Source: Dehalococcoidia bacterium UBA7891 (lineage in GTDB: Bacteria; Chloroflexota; Dehalococcoidia; Lucifugimonadales; UBA826). Taken from it: 25,822 bases of DNA. This document shows positions 16,232-24,509 of the stretch, in pieces. The first letter of the stretch is position 1; each line of letters starts with the position of its first letter. A model generated the notes under the pieces. The model did no database searches and was not told the origin of the DNA. It saw nothing but the letters and a program-made list of their open reading frames with translations. Location of the stretch: contig DLRJ01000047.1 in the NCBI GenBank assembly GCA_002500485.1, positions 1 through 25,822 on the forward strand, in the 5' to 3' direction. The position numbers were made by a program, and so were the translations under genes.

Positions 16232-17974
16232 ATGACTACTCAGACAGCATTTAGACCCCCAGTAATGGGAATGACACACATGGTTTCTGCCGGACATTAT
16301 TTGGCAGCCTCAGCTGGTTATCGAATATTAGAAGATGGTGGTAACGCAGTAGATGCCGGAGTCGCATCAGGGATAGTCATTAATGTGACTCTACCTAATG
16401 CCACCAACTTTGGTGGGGTAGCTCCAATAATGGTCTACATGGCCGAAAAAAACGAGACCAAAACTATAAGTGGACTCGGTCGTTGGCCCAAGAAAACCTC
16501 TCTGGATGACTTTAATAATCGCCTAAATGGTGACATACCTAAAGGTATTGATAGAACTATTGTTCCTTCGGCTCCTGATGCTTGGCTTACAGCTCTGGCA
16601 GAGTATGGAACTATGTCGCTTGAACAAATACTACAACCGGCTTTGGAATTAACTAAAGATGGTTTTCCTATATCAAATACTGCATCCAGTGTTTTGAAAC
16701 GACTTGCTGACACTGTTGATCGAACTTCCGATGAATGGAGATCCACTTTTGAATTGTTCTCACGTGAAGGTAAGATTCTTGAAGAGGGGGAGATTTTAAA
16801 ACAACCTGACTTGGCCAGGACTTTCGAACGGTTAATAGAGGTGGAACGGGCCAACAAAGACAAGGGTAGAGAAAAAGCCATACAGGCGGCAAGGGACTTT
16901 TTCTACAAGGGTGATATAGCAAAAGAGATAATAGAATACAGTGACAAATTGGGGGGTAATTTATCCCTTTCCGATCTGTCTGATTTTCATGTAGAAATAG
17001 AAGACCCTACAACAGCCAGATACAAGGATTATGATATTTTGACTTGTGGCCCATGGTCACAAGGCCCTGTCACTGCCCAAGTATTACAAATGCTAGAGGA
17101 TGACGATATATCCGTTATACCTCAGAATACTGCGGACTATATACATCTCCTATCACAGGCCTTTAATCTGTCTTTCTCAGACCGTCATGAATTCTATGGC
17201 GATCCTGATTTTGTTGACGTACCCATCAACGGCCTATTGTCCAAAGAATACACAAAAACTCAAAGAACCCGAATCTCGATGGAAACTGCATTTTCTGAAA
17301 TGCCCGACCCTGGTAACCCATGGGCTTTTGAAGACAGAATCGGGAGAGAAAAATTAGGACATCCAGATATCAACAGAGATAGATTGGAACAAGACACCTC
17401 TTATACATGTGTAGTCGACAAATGGGGTAACTCCTTCTCGGCGACCCCAAGTGATGCGGTTTTTGGTTCTCCTATCGTCCCCGGGCTGGGCCTGATGATA
17501 TCTTCTCGAGGAACACAAAGTTGGCTAGACCCGGAACACCCCTCTTCCGTTGAACCTTGGAAACGGCCTCGGTTAACTCCTAATCCTGCGATGGCTTTCA
17601 AGGAAGGAAAACTTTTCATGCCCTTTGGCACCCCTGGGGGCGATGCACAATGCCCAGCCATGGTACAGACATTCCTAAATATTGTTGAATTTGGGATGAA
17701 TCCACAAGCCGCTATCGAAGCGCCTCGTTTCGTTCCCTGGAACTTCCCCAATTCTTTTTGGCCTCATGCCTATCATCCCGGGTTGATTCATTTGGAAGGT
17801 AGAATATCAAGAGAAGTCGGACAAAACCTGTCCAGCCGCGGTCATCATGTGGAATATATTGATGATTGGTCGCCCAGCACTGGGGCTATGTCCTGTATAG
17901 TCGTGGACCAAGACACCGGGGCATTAAGTGCAGGGGCGGATCCAAGAAGGGACGCTTACGCGATAGGTAGATAG
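16232..17974 (+). CDS. Gamma-glutamyltranspeptidase-family Ntn-hydrolase (copy 1)
   Basis: A 580-residue member of the gamma-glutamyltranspeptidase superfamily, whose precursors self-cleave before a catalytic Thr. That Thr is T389 in DTSYTCVVDKWGN. The family landmarks ILEDGGNAVDAGVASG (32-47), FGTPGGDAQ (465-473) and the C-terminal GADPRRDAYAIGR are present. Bona fide family members have an Arg in a 'DYREKAP' context that binds the glutamate carboxylate; here the equivalent is SGLGRWP. The 'SSMSP' pocket is TPNPA. It is therefore probably an amidase or acylase with another acyl group rather than a glutathione hydrolase. No signal peptide is visible, so it is likely cytoplasmic. CGGAG lies before the ATG. 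It begins the second operon, nine bases ahead of CoA-transferase pair 3. Confidence 0.88.
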   Translation: MTTQTAFRPPVMGMTHMVSAGHYLAASAGYRILEDGGNAVDAGVASGIVINVTLPNATNFGGVAPIMVYMAEKNETKTISGLGRWPKKTSLDDFNNRLNGDIPKGIDRTIVPSAPDAWLTALAEYGTMSLEQILQPALELTKDGFPISNTASSVLKRLADTVDRTSDEWRSTFELFSREGKILEEGEILKQPDLARTFERLIEVERANKDKGREKAIQAARDFFYKGDIAKEIIEYSDKLGGNLSLSDLSDFHVEIEDPTTARYKDYDILTCGPWSQGPVTAQVLQMLEDDDISVIPQNTADYIHLLSQAFNLSFSDRHEFYGDPDFVDVPINGLLSKEYTKTQRTRISMETAFSEMPDPGNPWAFEDRIGREKLGHPDINRDRLEQDTSYTCVVDKWGNSFSATPSDAVFGSPIVPGLGLMISSRGTQSWLDPEHPSSVEPWKRPRLTPNPAMAFKEGKLFMPFGTPGGDAQCPAMVQTFLNIVEFGMNPQAAIEAPRFVPWNFPNSFWPHAYHPGLIHLEGRISREVGQNLSSRGHHVEYIDDWSPSTGAMSCIVVDQDTGALSAGADPRRDAYAIGR

Positions 17975-17983
17975 TACAAATCT

Positions 17984-19189
17984 GTGACTGACTCACAAGA
18001 CACAAGTATTTTGGATGGTCTAAGGGTCCTAGAGATAGGCCTCGGGGTTTCTGCTCCGTATGCAGCCCTAAATTTTGCCAAATTAGGTGCGGAGGTTGTC
18101 AAATTAGAGCCTCTAGAAGGAGATCCATCAAGGACCCATGGACCATTCCCTAATGGTATTAAACATAAGGAAAAAAGTGGTCTGTTTTTAGCATACAACC
18201 ACGGTAAAAAAAGCATCTGCCTAGATTTAAATATTTCACAAGATCGAGATAAGTTTGAGTCGATGCTTCCTCACTTTGACCTTGTAATTGAAAATCAAAA
18301 TCTAGGGTTTTTTAATGATCGAAGATTAGGCTATAAAAAAATAAGTTCCATTAATCCTTCCTTAATTTGGGTCAGTATATTGCCCTTTGGTGAGGTTGGA
18401 CCATACTCGCAATATGTCGCCGACGACTTGGTTCTTTTCCATATGAGCGGCAACGCGCATGGAATGATAGGCCCAGTGGATAATCCCGAGGTTGAACCGC
18501 CTATAAGGGCAGGTGGATATCAAGCTGAAATGGTTGCTGGTCTTACTGCATCTACGGCCGCAATGGTGGCAATGCATCAAAGATTAAAAACAGGAAAGGG
18601 ATGCAAAATCGTTGTTTCAGGTTTAGATTCCATGATAACCATGGCTATCAGTGGAATCGCGAATTCTGCCTTCGGCCAACAGCCAACGACTCGTGAACTT
18701 TCAAAAGAAAAGGGCTCCTCTATAGGCGGAATGGTGTCGGCAATCGGAGGAGTATTAAAATGTAACGATGGTTACGTGGCAATCTCCCCCCGAGAAGATT
18801 CTCAATGGGAAAGATGGTTGGAATTGATGGGCAATCCACGGTGGGCGGATGACGAAAGGTTTGCCACTCGAGAGAATCGCCAAACCAACGTTTCAGCACT
18901 ATGGGAGCTACTTACGGAATGGTCGCTTCCAAGATCTAAATTCGATATTGCTAGATCCGGACAGGAAAAAAGGATACCTTGTTTTCCCGTAAATACTATT
19001 GAGGATTTATTGGCAGATGAACATTTAGCTTACCGGGAATTTTTTGTCGAGATAGCTCATTTTGATGCTGGAATTTTGCTACATCCAGGATTGCCCTACA
19101 AACTTAATAACACCAATATTCCACAAGGTATATCCTCTGCCCCCAGACTCGGTTCACACACCCAAGAAATCCTAGAAAGGTGTACCTAA
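17984..19189 (+). CDS. Family III CoA-transferase (CaiB/BaiF), A-type subunit of pair 3
   Basis: A 401-residue CaiB/BaiF family protein with the A-type layout: LRVLEIGLGVSAPYAAL, GAEVVKLEPLEGDPSRTHGP, YNHGKKSICLDL and the LPFGEVGPYSQY segment. The catalytic region reads GGYQAEMVAGL. By spacing (18 residues before the Arg of MHQRLKTGKGC), the Asp position is occupied by E182. It may be a non-catalytic or Glu-using partner of the B subunit that follows after a single base. The start is GTG, nine bases past the preceding stop. It is more distant from the other two A subunits than they are from each other. Substrate unknown. Confidence 0.88.
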   Translation: MTDSQDTSILDGLRVLEIGLGVSAPYAALNFAKLGAEVVKLEPLEGDPSRTHGPFPNGIKHKEKSGLFLAYNHGKKSICLDLNISQDRDKFESMLPHFDLVIENQNLGFFNDRRLGYKKISSINPSLIWVSILPFGEVGPYSQYVADDLVLFHMSGNAHGMIGPVDNPEVEPPIRAGGYQAEMVAGLTASTAAMVAMHQRLKTGKGCKIVVSGLDSMITMAISGIANSAFGQQPTTRELSKEKGSSIGGMVSAIGGVLKCNDGYVAISPREDSQWERWLELMGNPRWADDERFATRENRQTNVSALWELLTEWSLPRSKFDIARSGQEKRIPCFPVNTIEDLLADEHLAYREFFVEIAHFDAGILLHPGLPYKLNNTNIPQGISSAPRLGSHTQEILERCT

Positions 19190-19190
19190 A

Positions 19191-20363
19191 ATGGGTAATT
19201 TTCCTTTAAATGGCTTAAGAATTCTAGATTTTAGCTGGATAATCGCAGGTCCTACTGCCGCTCGCCACCTTGCTTTAATGGGTGCGGAAGTTATAAAAAT
19301 CGGTAGTTCACGAAGACCAGATCCGTCCTCGCGTGGGGCTGCTTTCCAGGTTTATAACCAATCAAAAGAATACTGCTCCTTGAATTTATCTACCCCCCAA
19401 GGCTTGGAAATTGCCAAGGAGTTGGTCACCACTTGCGATGTTGTCATAGAAAATTTCGCGGCTGGTGTATTTGAACGAATTGGATTGGATTATGAAACTC
19501 TAATAGCCCTTAGGCCTGACGTTATATTAGTCTCTTCCGCAGGGACAGGGCACACTGGTCCTGATAAAGATTACGTAGCCTATGGTAGTTTGCTACAACA
19601 CTACACAGGGTGGAACACAATATCCGGTTATGGAAAGGATGAGCCAATCAGAGGCGGACTCTGGGCGGATCCATGGGTCGGTATGGAATTAGCCATGATC
19701 ACTGTTGCTGCCATTAATCATAGGATGAAGACAGGAAAAGGCCAATACATAGATTTTTCCATGGCTGAATCTCTGACTGCTTCCATACCCGCAGGCCTAC
19801 TCGAGTACCAAATAACAAATCAATTACCCACACCCATTGGTAACGATGATGTTATTAAATCTCCCCATGGCTTATATAAATGTAAGGGTTACGATGCATG
19901 GATCGCGATTAGCATTCAAAATGAAGTACAGTGGGGAAGTTTATGTAAATTGTTAGACATCCCAAAAATCCTTAACAGCTCGAATTGTTCATCCCCGAAG
20001 GCTAGACAGGAAAACAAAGTAGAGATAGATCAAGAGATAAACAAATTTACATCCTCTTTAGGTAATTATGAGGCGATGGATATCTTTCAGAACCATGGGA
20101 TTCCATCAGGACCCTCTCTAAACATTTCGGAAGCCTATTCCGACCCTCATAACACTCATTCAGGTTATTTGGCCCCGCAAATTTATCCTGATGGCGCTAC
20201 CCGACTTATGCCAGGGATGCCTTGGAAGACTGAAGAGAGCGAACCTGTACATGTAATCCCAGCCCCACAAATCGGAGACAGTAACCATAGAATATATATG
20301 GAATTGATGGGAATGTCTTCCGATGCTTATCAGGAATGTATACGAAACCAAATAATCTATTAA
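19191..20363 (+). CDS. Family III CoA-transferase (CaiB/BaiF), B-type subunit of pair 3
   Basis: A 390-residue CaiB/BaiF CoA-transferase with a fully classical pattern: LRILDFSWIIAGPTAARHLA, GAEVIKIGSSRRPD, VIENFAAGVFERIGLDYE (85-102), SSAGTGHTGP, RGGLWADPWVGMEL with the catalytic Asp at D160, and TGKGQYIDFSMAESL. AAGGTG precedes the ATG. It begins one base after the A gene, the same A-then-B order as pairs 1 and 2, and the crotonase-fold gene follows 13 bp later. This subunit should carry the catalytic Asp of the pair. The acid it activates is not predictable from sequence. Confidence 0.92.
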   Translation: MGNFPLNGLRILDFSWIIAGPTAARHLALMGAEVIKIGSSRRPDPSSRGAAFQVYNQSKEYCSLNLSTPQGLEIAKELVTTCDVVIENFAAGVFERIGLDYETLIALRPDVILVSSAGTGHTGPDKDYVAYGSLLQHYTGWNTISGYGKDEPIRGGLWADPWVGMELAMITVAAINHRMKTGKGQYIDFSMAESLTASIPAGLLEYQITNQLPTPIGNDDVIKSPHGLYKCKGYDAWIAISIQNEVQWGSLCKLLDIPKILNSSNCSSPKARQENKVEIDQEINKFTSSLGNYEAMDIFQNHGIPSGPSLNISEAYSDPHNTHSGYLAPQIYPDGATRLMPGMPWKTEESEPVHVIPAPQIGDSNHRIYMELMGMSSDAYQECIRNQIIY

Positions 20364-20376
20364 TAAGAGGTGAATA

Positions 20377-21294
20377 ATGGCAGTTGATTATTTAAAAAGG
20401 GACGGAATCGGGTACGTAACAATAAATAACCCGGCAAAAGCCAATATTTTGGATAGGCAAACCTCGAATGACATTAGCGAAATTTGGAAGGATATGTGGG
20501 AAGACCCCGATGTCCGAGCCGTTATTTTGACTGGGGTCGGAGATAAACATTTTTGTGCCGGACACAATTTAGATTCTCGCCCAGACATAACAGCAGAGGA
20601 AAGGGAAAGAATAAGAGCTGAAAATATATTTTGGCCTTTGGCCGGGACTGTCAATGGTGCAAGAATCGGTGCAGATGGTAGGCTGGGAGACCACTACCCT
20701 CAGATTTGGAAACCTGTTATTGGTGCAATAAATGGTTGGGCAGCTGGGGCCGGATTCTATTTAATGCTGACATCAACAGATATAAGGCTTGCCTCTCGTG
20801 AAAACGCAAGGTTTAAATTCGCTTTATTAACCCAAGGTTGGGTAGGAAGCGGGCCAGGGGCTACATATCTAACAAGACAAGTCTCTCACGCCGATGCTAT
20901 GAAAATCCTGTTGACTGATGAACCTTTTGATGCCAATGAAGCTTTAAGAATGAACCTTATAAACGAGGTGGTTCCGCATGCTGAATTAATAACTCGCGCT
21001 GAGGAAATTGCCTCTGGAATAGTCAAAATGCCCCCCCTAGCCGTTAGGATGATGAAAGAATTCGTGATCAGGTTTGGGGATATACCAATAACTGAGGCCT
21101 GGAGGGTTCAAACTTTAATGAATGCTTTGTTGACTCAACTTAGTGCTGATGGTGAGGAAGGTAGGCGAGCTTTCTTGGAGAAACGGCCGCCTGAATTCAC
21201 CGGTTCTATTTTGCAGAAAGGAGAGGCATATGAATCACTAACCGACGAAGAGAGAGCAAGGTTAGATGAAATCCGCAGAGAACAATTAGGTTAA
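20377..21294 (+). CDS. Crotonase-superfamily (enoyl-CoA hydratase/isomerase-like) protein
   Basis: A 305-residue crotonase-fold protein. Both oxyanion-hole loops are recognisable: HFCAGHNL (58-65) and NGWAAGAGF (119-127). The two catalytic glutamates of enoyl-CoA hydratase appear absent. Aligning GAGFYLMLTSTDIRLA with the GGGCEL segment of ECHS1 puts Y128 at the first, and aligning FKFALLTQGW with FGQPEILLG puts L150 at the second. Simple hydration is therefore unlikely; isomerisation, thioester hydrolysis, C-C cleavage or decarboxylation are the crotonase alternatives. The chain is 40-50 residues longer than a minimal crotonase, with an insertion at about 70-108 between the two loops. AGAGGTG precedes the ATG. 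It lies between CoA-transferase pair 3 and the second Ntn-hydrolase. Confidence 0.9.
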   Translation: MAVDYLKRDGIGYVTINNPAKANILDRQTSNDISEIWKDMWEDPDVRAVILTGVGDKHFCAGHNLDSRPDITAEERERIRAENIFWPLAGTVNGARIGADGRLGDHYPQIWKPVIGAINGWAAGAGFYLMLTSTDIRLASRENARFKFALLTQGWVGSGPGATYLTRQVSHADAMKILLTDEPFDANEALRMNLINEVVPHAELITRAEEIASGIVKMPPLAVRMMKEFVIRFGDIPITEAWRVQTLMNALLTQLSADGEEGRRAFLEKRPPEFTGSILQKGEAYESLTDEERARLDEIRREQLG

Positions 21295-21304
21295 AGGAGT
21301 CGAT

Positions 21305-23053
21305 ATGTCCTTATATAGTGCTTGGAAGGTAAACAAAGAGGAAGTCGTGGCAGAAAACGGCATAGTGACATCGGCTCTCCCTTTATCTGCTGAAGCAGGG
21401 CTTTCAATTCTAAAATCGGGTGGCAATGCCATTGATGCGGCAGTAGCTATCGGATTTTGCAACATAGTCCAAGAACCTTACATGGCTAGCATAGGGGGAA
21501 TGGGTTACATGTTAATTCACCTAGCAGAAGAAGGTAGAACCCTTGGAATCGATTTTAATGGAAGGGCCCCTAAAGGCACTACGGATGACATGTACGAAGT
21601 CCTTGGGCCCTCTATTGGCGCCGGGTACAAAACATTTGACGTAGTGAATGATGCGAATAACACCGGACCTCTTTCAGCCACCGTACCAGCCACATGTGCA
21701 GGGTTCTGTGAGGCACATAGAAGATTTGGAACACTCCCGTTTGAACAAGTATTGGAATCTGCTATACATCTCGCATCCCACGGTTTTGAGGCTAATTGGT
21801 ACCTGACAATGTCGGCCGCTAACATGTATGACACCTTCAATAGTGACAGCCATCTGTCCTCTATTTGGCTTCCAGGTGGCAAGGTACCTACAAGTCATCC
21901 AAAACCAGGAACCAAGATTATTCAAAAAGATTTGGCAGATTTACTAAAACAATTGGCTGTCCACGGAAGAGATGCCATGTACTCAGGGGAAGTAGCAGAC
22001 GCAATAGACGAACATATGAAAAAAAATGGCGGAGTGCTGAGCAAGCAGGATTTATCAGATTACCATCCTTCAATCGAGGAACCTGCTCAAACTACATTTC
22101 AAGGTCATAGTGTTAATGTGGTTAGAACTCCGAGCGGTGGTATCACCAACCTCCAGACTCTGAATATACTAGACCAATTTGATCTAAAGGCTATGGGCCA
22201 CAATAGTGTCGATTACCTGCATACTTTCATGATGGCTGCAAGACACGCCTTTGCTGACAGGTTTGGATATCTTGGGGACTGGGAACATTCCAAAGTGCCA
22301 CTAAACGGATTACTTTCAGCTGGATATGCGAAAGAAATAGCCAAAGAGGTCAAGAGGCCGACATTCGAAATAAGAAATCTTGGTGAACGTGAACCATTGG
22401 TTCAGTTTATGGAAAATCCTATCCACAATCCCTGGGACCATGAGAAATCGCGAAAGGTACCGGTACCCTCACATCCGGCCATGGATACTAATAACGAGGA
22501 CACTACTCATATAAACGTAGTGGACAAAAACAGGAACGCCGTCTCTTGCACTCACACAGGAGTTTTTGCCAAAGGATTAAACCCGCCTGGAACCGGTGTT
22601 GCTCTGGTCGGTGGGATGGGTTGGTTCATACCTAAGCCAGGCTACCCCAATTCCATGGCACCATGGAAACGTCCCATGAATAATATGTCCCCATTTATGG
22701 TTCTTAAAAACAACCGCCCAGTTCTTTTGGAAGGCGCACCGGGAGCTAGGAGAATCATGAATAGAAATGCTCAAGTTGTCTTGAACGTCATTCTGTTTGG
22801 TATGACCCCACAAGAGGCAATAGTAGCACCTGTCGTTGATGTCAGTGGCAGCAAAACCTATGTAGATAGTCGAATGCCTGAATCCACGATAAAAGCCCTT
22901 GTTAGTCTTGGTCACGATATTGAGCTGTTGGAGGAAGAGCCTGCACCCACGGGGTATTTCGCTAGACCATCAGCGATTCAAGTGGATTACGAAAAGAATC
23001 TACTCAGGGCTGGGGTAGATTCCTTCAGACCAACTACCGCTCTGGGATATTGA
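21305..23053 (+). CDS. Gamma-glutamyltranspeptidase-family Ntn-hydrolase (copy 2)
   Basis: A 582-residue second member of the gamma-glutamyltranspeptidase superfamily. Landmarks are ILKSGGNAIDAAVAIGFCNI (35-54), SIGGMGYML, LSATVPATCAGFCEAHRRFG and the autocleavage/catalytic Thr T400 in NEDTTHINVVDK. The Arg that holds the gamma-glutamyl carboxylate is replaced (DFNGRAP for DYREKAP), the 'SSMSP' pocket reads NNMSP, and the oxyanion 'GSPGG' is GAPGA (477-481). The substrate is therefore probably not a gamma-glutamyl peptide. No signal peptide is seen. A very strong AAAGGAG lies before the ATG. It closes the second operon and is only distantly similar to copy 1, so the two are not a recent duplication. 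Confidence 0.88.
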   Translation: MSLYSAWKVNKEEVVAENGIVTSALPLSAEAGLSILKSGGNAIDAAVAIGFCNIVQEPYMASIGGMGYMLIHLAEEGRTLGIDFNGRAPKGTTDDMYEVLGPSIGAGYKTFDVVNDANNTGPLSATVPATCAGFCEAHRRFGTLPFEQVLESAIHLASHGFEANWYLTMSAANMYDTFNSDSHLSSIWLPGGKVPTSHPKPGTKIIQKDLADLLKQLAVHGRDAMYSGEVADAIDEHMKKNGGVLSKQDLSDYHPSIEEPAQTTFQGHSVNVVRTPSGGITNLQTLNILDQFDLKAMGHNSVDYLHTFMMAARHAFADRFGYLGDWEHSKVPLNGLLSAGYAKEIAKEVKRPTFEIRNLGEREPLVQFMENPIHNPWDHEKSRKVPVPSHPAMDTNNEDTTHINVVDKNRNAVSCTHTGVFAKGLNPPGTGVALVGGMGWFIPKPGYPNSMAPWKRPMNNMSPFMVLKNNRPVLLEGAPGARRIMNRNAQVVLNVILFGMTPQEAIVAPVVDVSGSKTYVDSRMPESTIKALVSLGHDIELLEEEPAPTGYFARPSAIQVDYEKNLLRAGVDSFRPTTALGY

Positions 23054-23061
23054 AACATAAA

Positions 23062-23103
23062 AACTAGACATCTAGTTCAATAATAGCGTTCAGGTCTAAG
23101 ACC
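23062..23103. promoter_or_regulatory. Two adjacent palindromes upstream of nfeD
   Basis: AACTAGA-CA-TCTAGTT (23062-23077) is a perfect inverted repeat with 7-bp arms. GGTCT-A-AGACC (23093-23103) has perfect 5-bp arms. Both lie in the 109-bp gap between the second operon and nfeD. The two-base centre is too small for a good RNA hairpin loop and no T-run follows, so a protein operator fits better than a terminator. No convincing promoter boxes were found nearby. Confidence 0.35.
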
Positions 23104-23162
23104 AACTAAAATAGATTTAATTGTAAATATTCCGAACGATAAATCATTCCAAGTGGAGATTT

Positions 23163-24509
23163 ATGAGTAAATTACGATTGGCAGCTTACGGTTTCATTTC
23201 TATCGTCTTCGCATTAGCATTTTTCAGCCATTACACCGGATATGCCTCCGCTAAGAATGATCTCATGGTCTTAAAAGTAAACGGACCAATACAGCCTTCT
23301 ACAGCTGACTATTTGGAAAGAATGATTACAAGAGCGGAATCCAATGGATCTACCGGCATTCTTATAGAAATGAATACCCCAGGTGGTATGTTAGATGCCA
23401 CCAGAAGGATAGTCTCTTCATTTATAGCTTCGGATGTGCCAATCATTACATACGTGTCGCCATCTGGTGCAAGAGCCGGGTCTGCAGGAACCTTCCTTGT
23501 GGCTGCATCGCATATAGCCGTAATGGCCCCGACTACTAATATAGGAGCTGCATCGCCAGTTTCATCTGATGGTTCTGATTTAGACAAAATGTTAGCAAGT
23601 AAGGCCTCTCAAGACACGGCAGCCCTTATGAGAAGCATTGCCGAAGCCAGAGGTAGAAACGTTACAGCCCTTGAGGCTACCGTTTTAAAGGCCAAGGCGT
23701 ATAGTTCGGAAGAAGCTTTAGAAAGCGGAATAATTGACTATATTGCGGAAGGGAGAGATCAATTACTGGCCCTTCTTGACGGTGAGATAGTGGTGACAAA
23801 ATCGAGGACAGTAACCATCAGCACTACAGCTATAACCTTATCCGAAGGTAAACGTAACTGGAAGGAAAAATTTCTCGATGCTGTTGGAGATCCAAATATA
23901 ACTTTTATTCTTCTTACTATTGGTAGCATCGCTTTGACAATTGAATTTGTTAGTCCTGGAATTTTGGTGGGGGGATTTGTTGGATTACTTGCAACAGCAC
24001 TAGCTTTTGTGGGCATGGGGCAATTACCCGTGAATTGGTTTGCCATGGTTTTGATAGTAGCGGCGCTAATACTTTTTGTAATAGAAACCCAAGGTGCCGG
24101 AATAGGTCTCTTCGCAATAGGCGGGACGATATGTTTCGGTCTTGGAGGCTTTCTTTTATATGGAGATTTCAGCGATACTTCTTTGCAGGGAAACATATTC
24201 AGCTTGAGCATGTGGCTCTTGGGGTTAGTAATTGTTCTTTTATCAGTTTTAGTCTTATTTTTTATTTTGGCCTTGCGAGATTCAATAGCACGTGGAAGCC
24301 CAAGTAACTACAGTACCTTGATAGGAAGTGAAGGGACGGTAAAGGGAACTTTGAATCCGAACGGTACGGTGCTAGTTGGGTCTGAAATGTGGAGTGCCAC
24401 TTCCTTAAGTAACTTGAAAATAGATACCGGAAAATCAGTTGTCGTTAGTAATTATGACGGTGTCCGTTTAATCGTCTCTGAAAAACCTGAAGATTATAAG
24501 GAGTTTTAA
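23163..24509 (+). CDS. nfeD: NfeD-family membrane-bound serine protease (ClpP-class)
   Basis: A 448-residue full-length NfeD protein. An N-terminal signal or anchor (about 5-28) leads to a ClpP-like protease domain (about 32-200) with IEMNTPGGMLDATRRI (68-83). The catalytic Ser S107 lies in GARAGSAGT, and NIGAASPV is at 126-133. The catalytic Lys is K147 in LASKASQD, a Ser-Lys spacing like that of the archaeal 1510-N protease. Four to five membrane segments follow (about 246-370), then a C-terminal OB-fold NfeD domain (about 383-440). The family cleaves hydrophobic stretches of partner stomatin/slipin proteins in membrane quality control. GGAG precedes the ATG. Its stop codon is directly followed by the slipin ATG, the classical nfeD-slipin pair. 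Confidence 0.94.
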   Translation: MSKLRLAAYGFISIVFALAFFSHYTGYASAKNDLMVLKVNGPIQPSTADYLERMITRAESNGSTGILIEMNTPGGMLDATRRIVSSFIASDVPIITYVSPSGARAGSAGTFLVAASHIAVMAPTTNIGAASPVSSDGSDLDKMLASKASQDTAALMRSIAEARGRNVTALEATVLKAKAYSSEEALESGIIDYIAEGRDQLLALLDGEIVVTKSRTVTISTTAITLSEGKRNWKEKFLDAVGDPNITFILLTIGSIALTIEFVSPGILVGGFVGLLATALAFVGMGQLPVNWFAMVLIVAALILFVIETQGAGIGLFAIGGTICFGLGGFLLYGDFSDTSLQGNIFSLSMWLLGLVIVLLSVLVLFFILALRDSIARGSPSNYSTLIGSEGTVKGTLNPNGTVLVGSEMWSATSLSNLKIDTGKSVVVSNYDGVRLIVSEKPEDYKEF

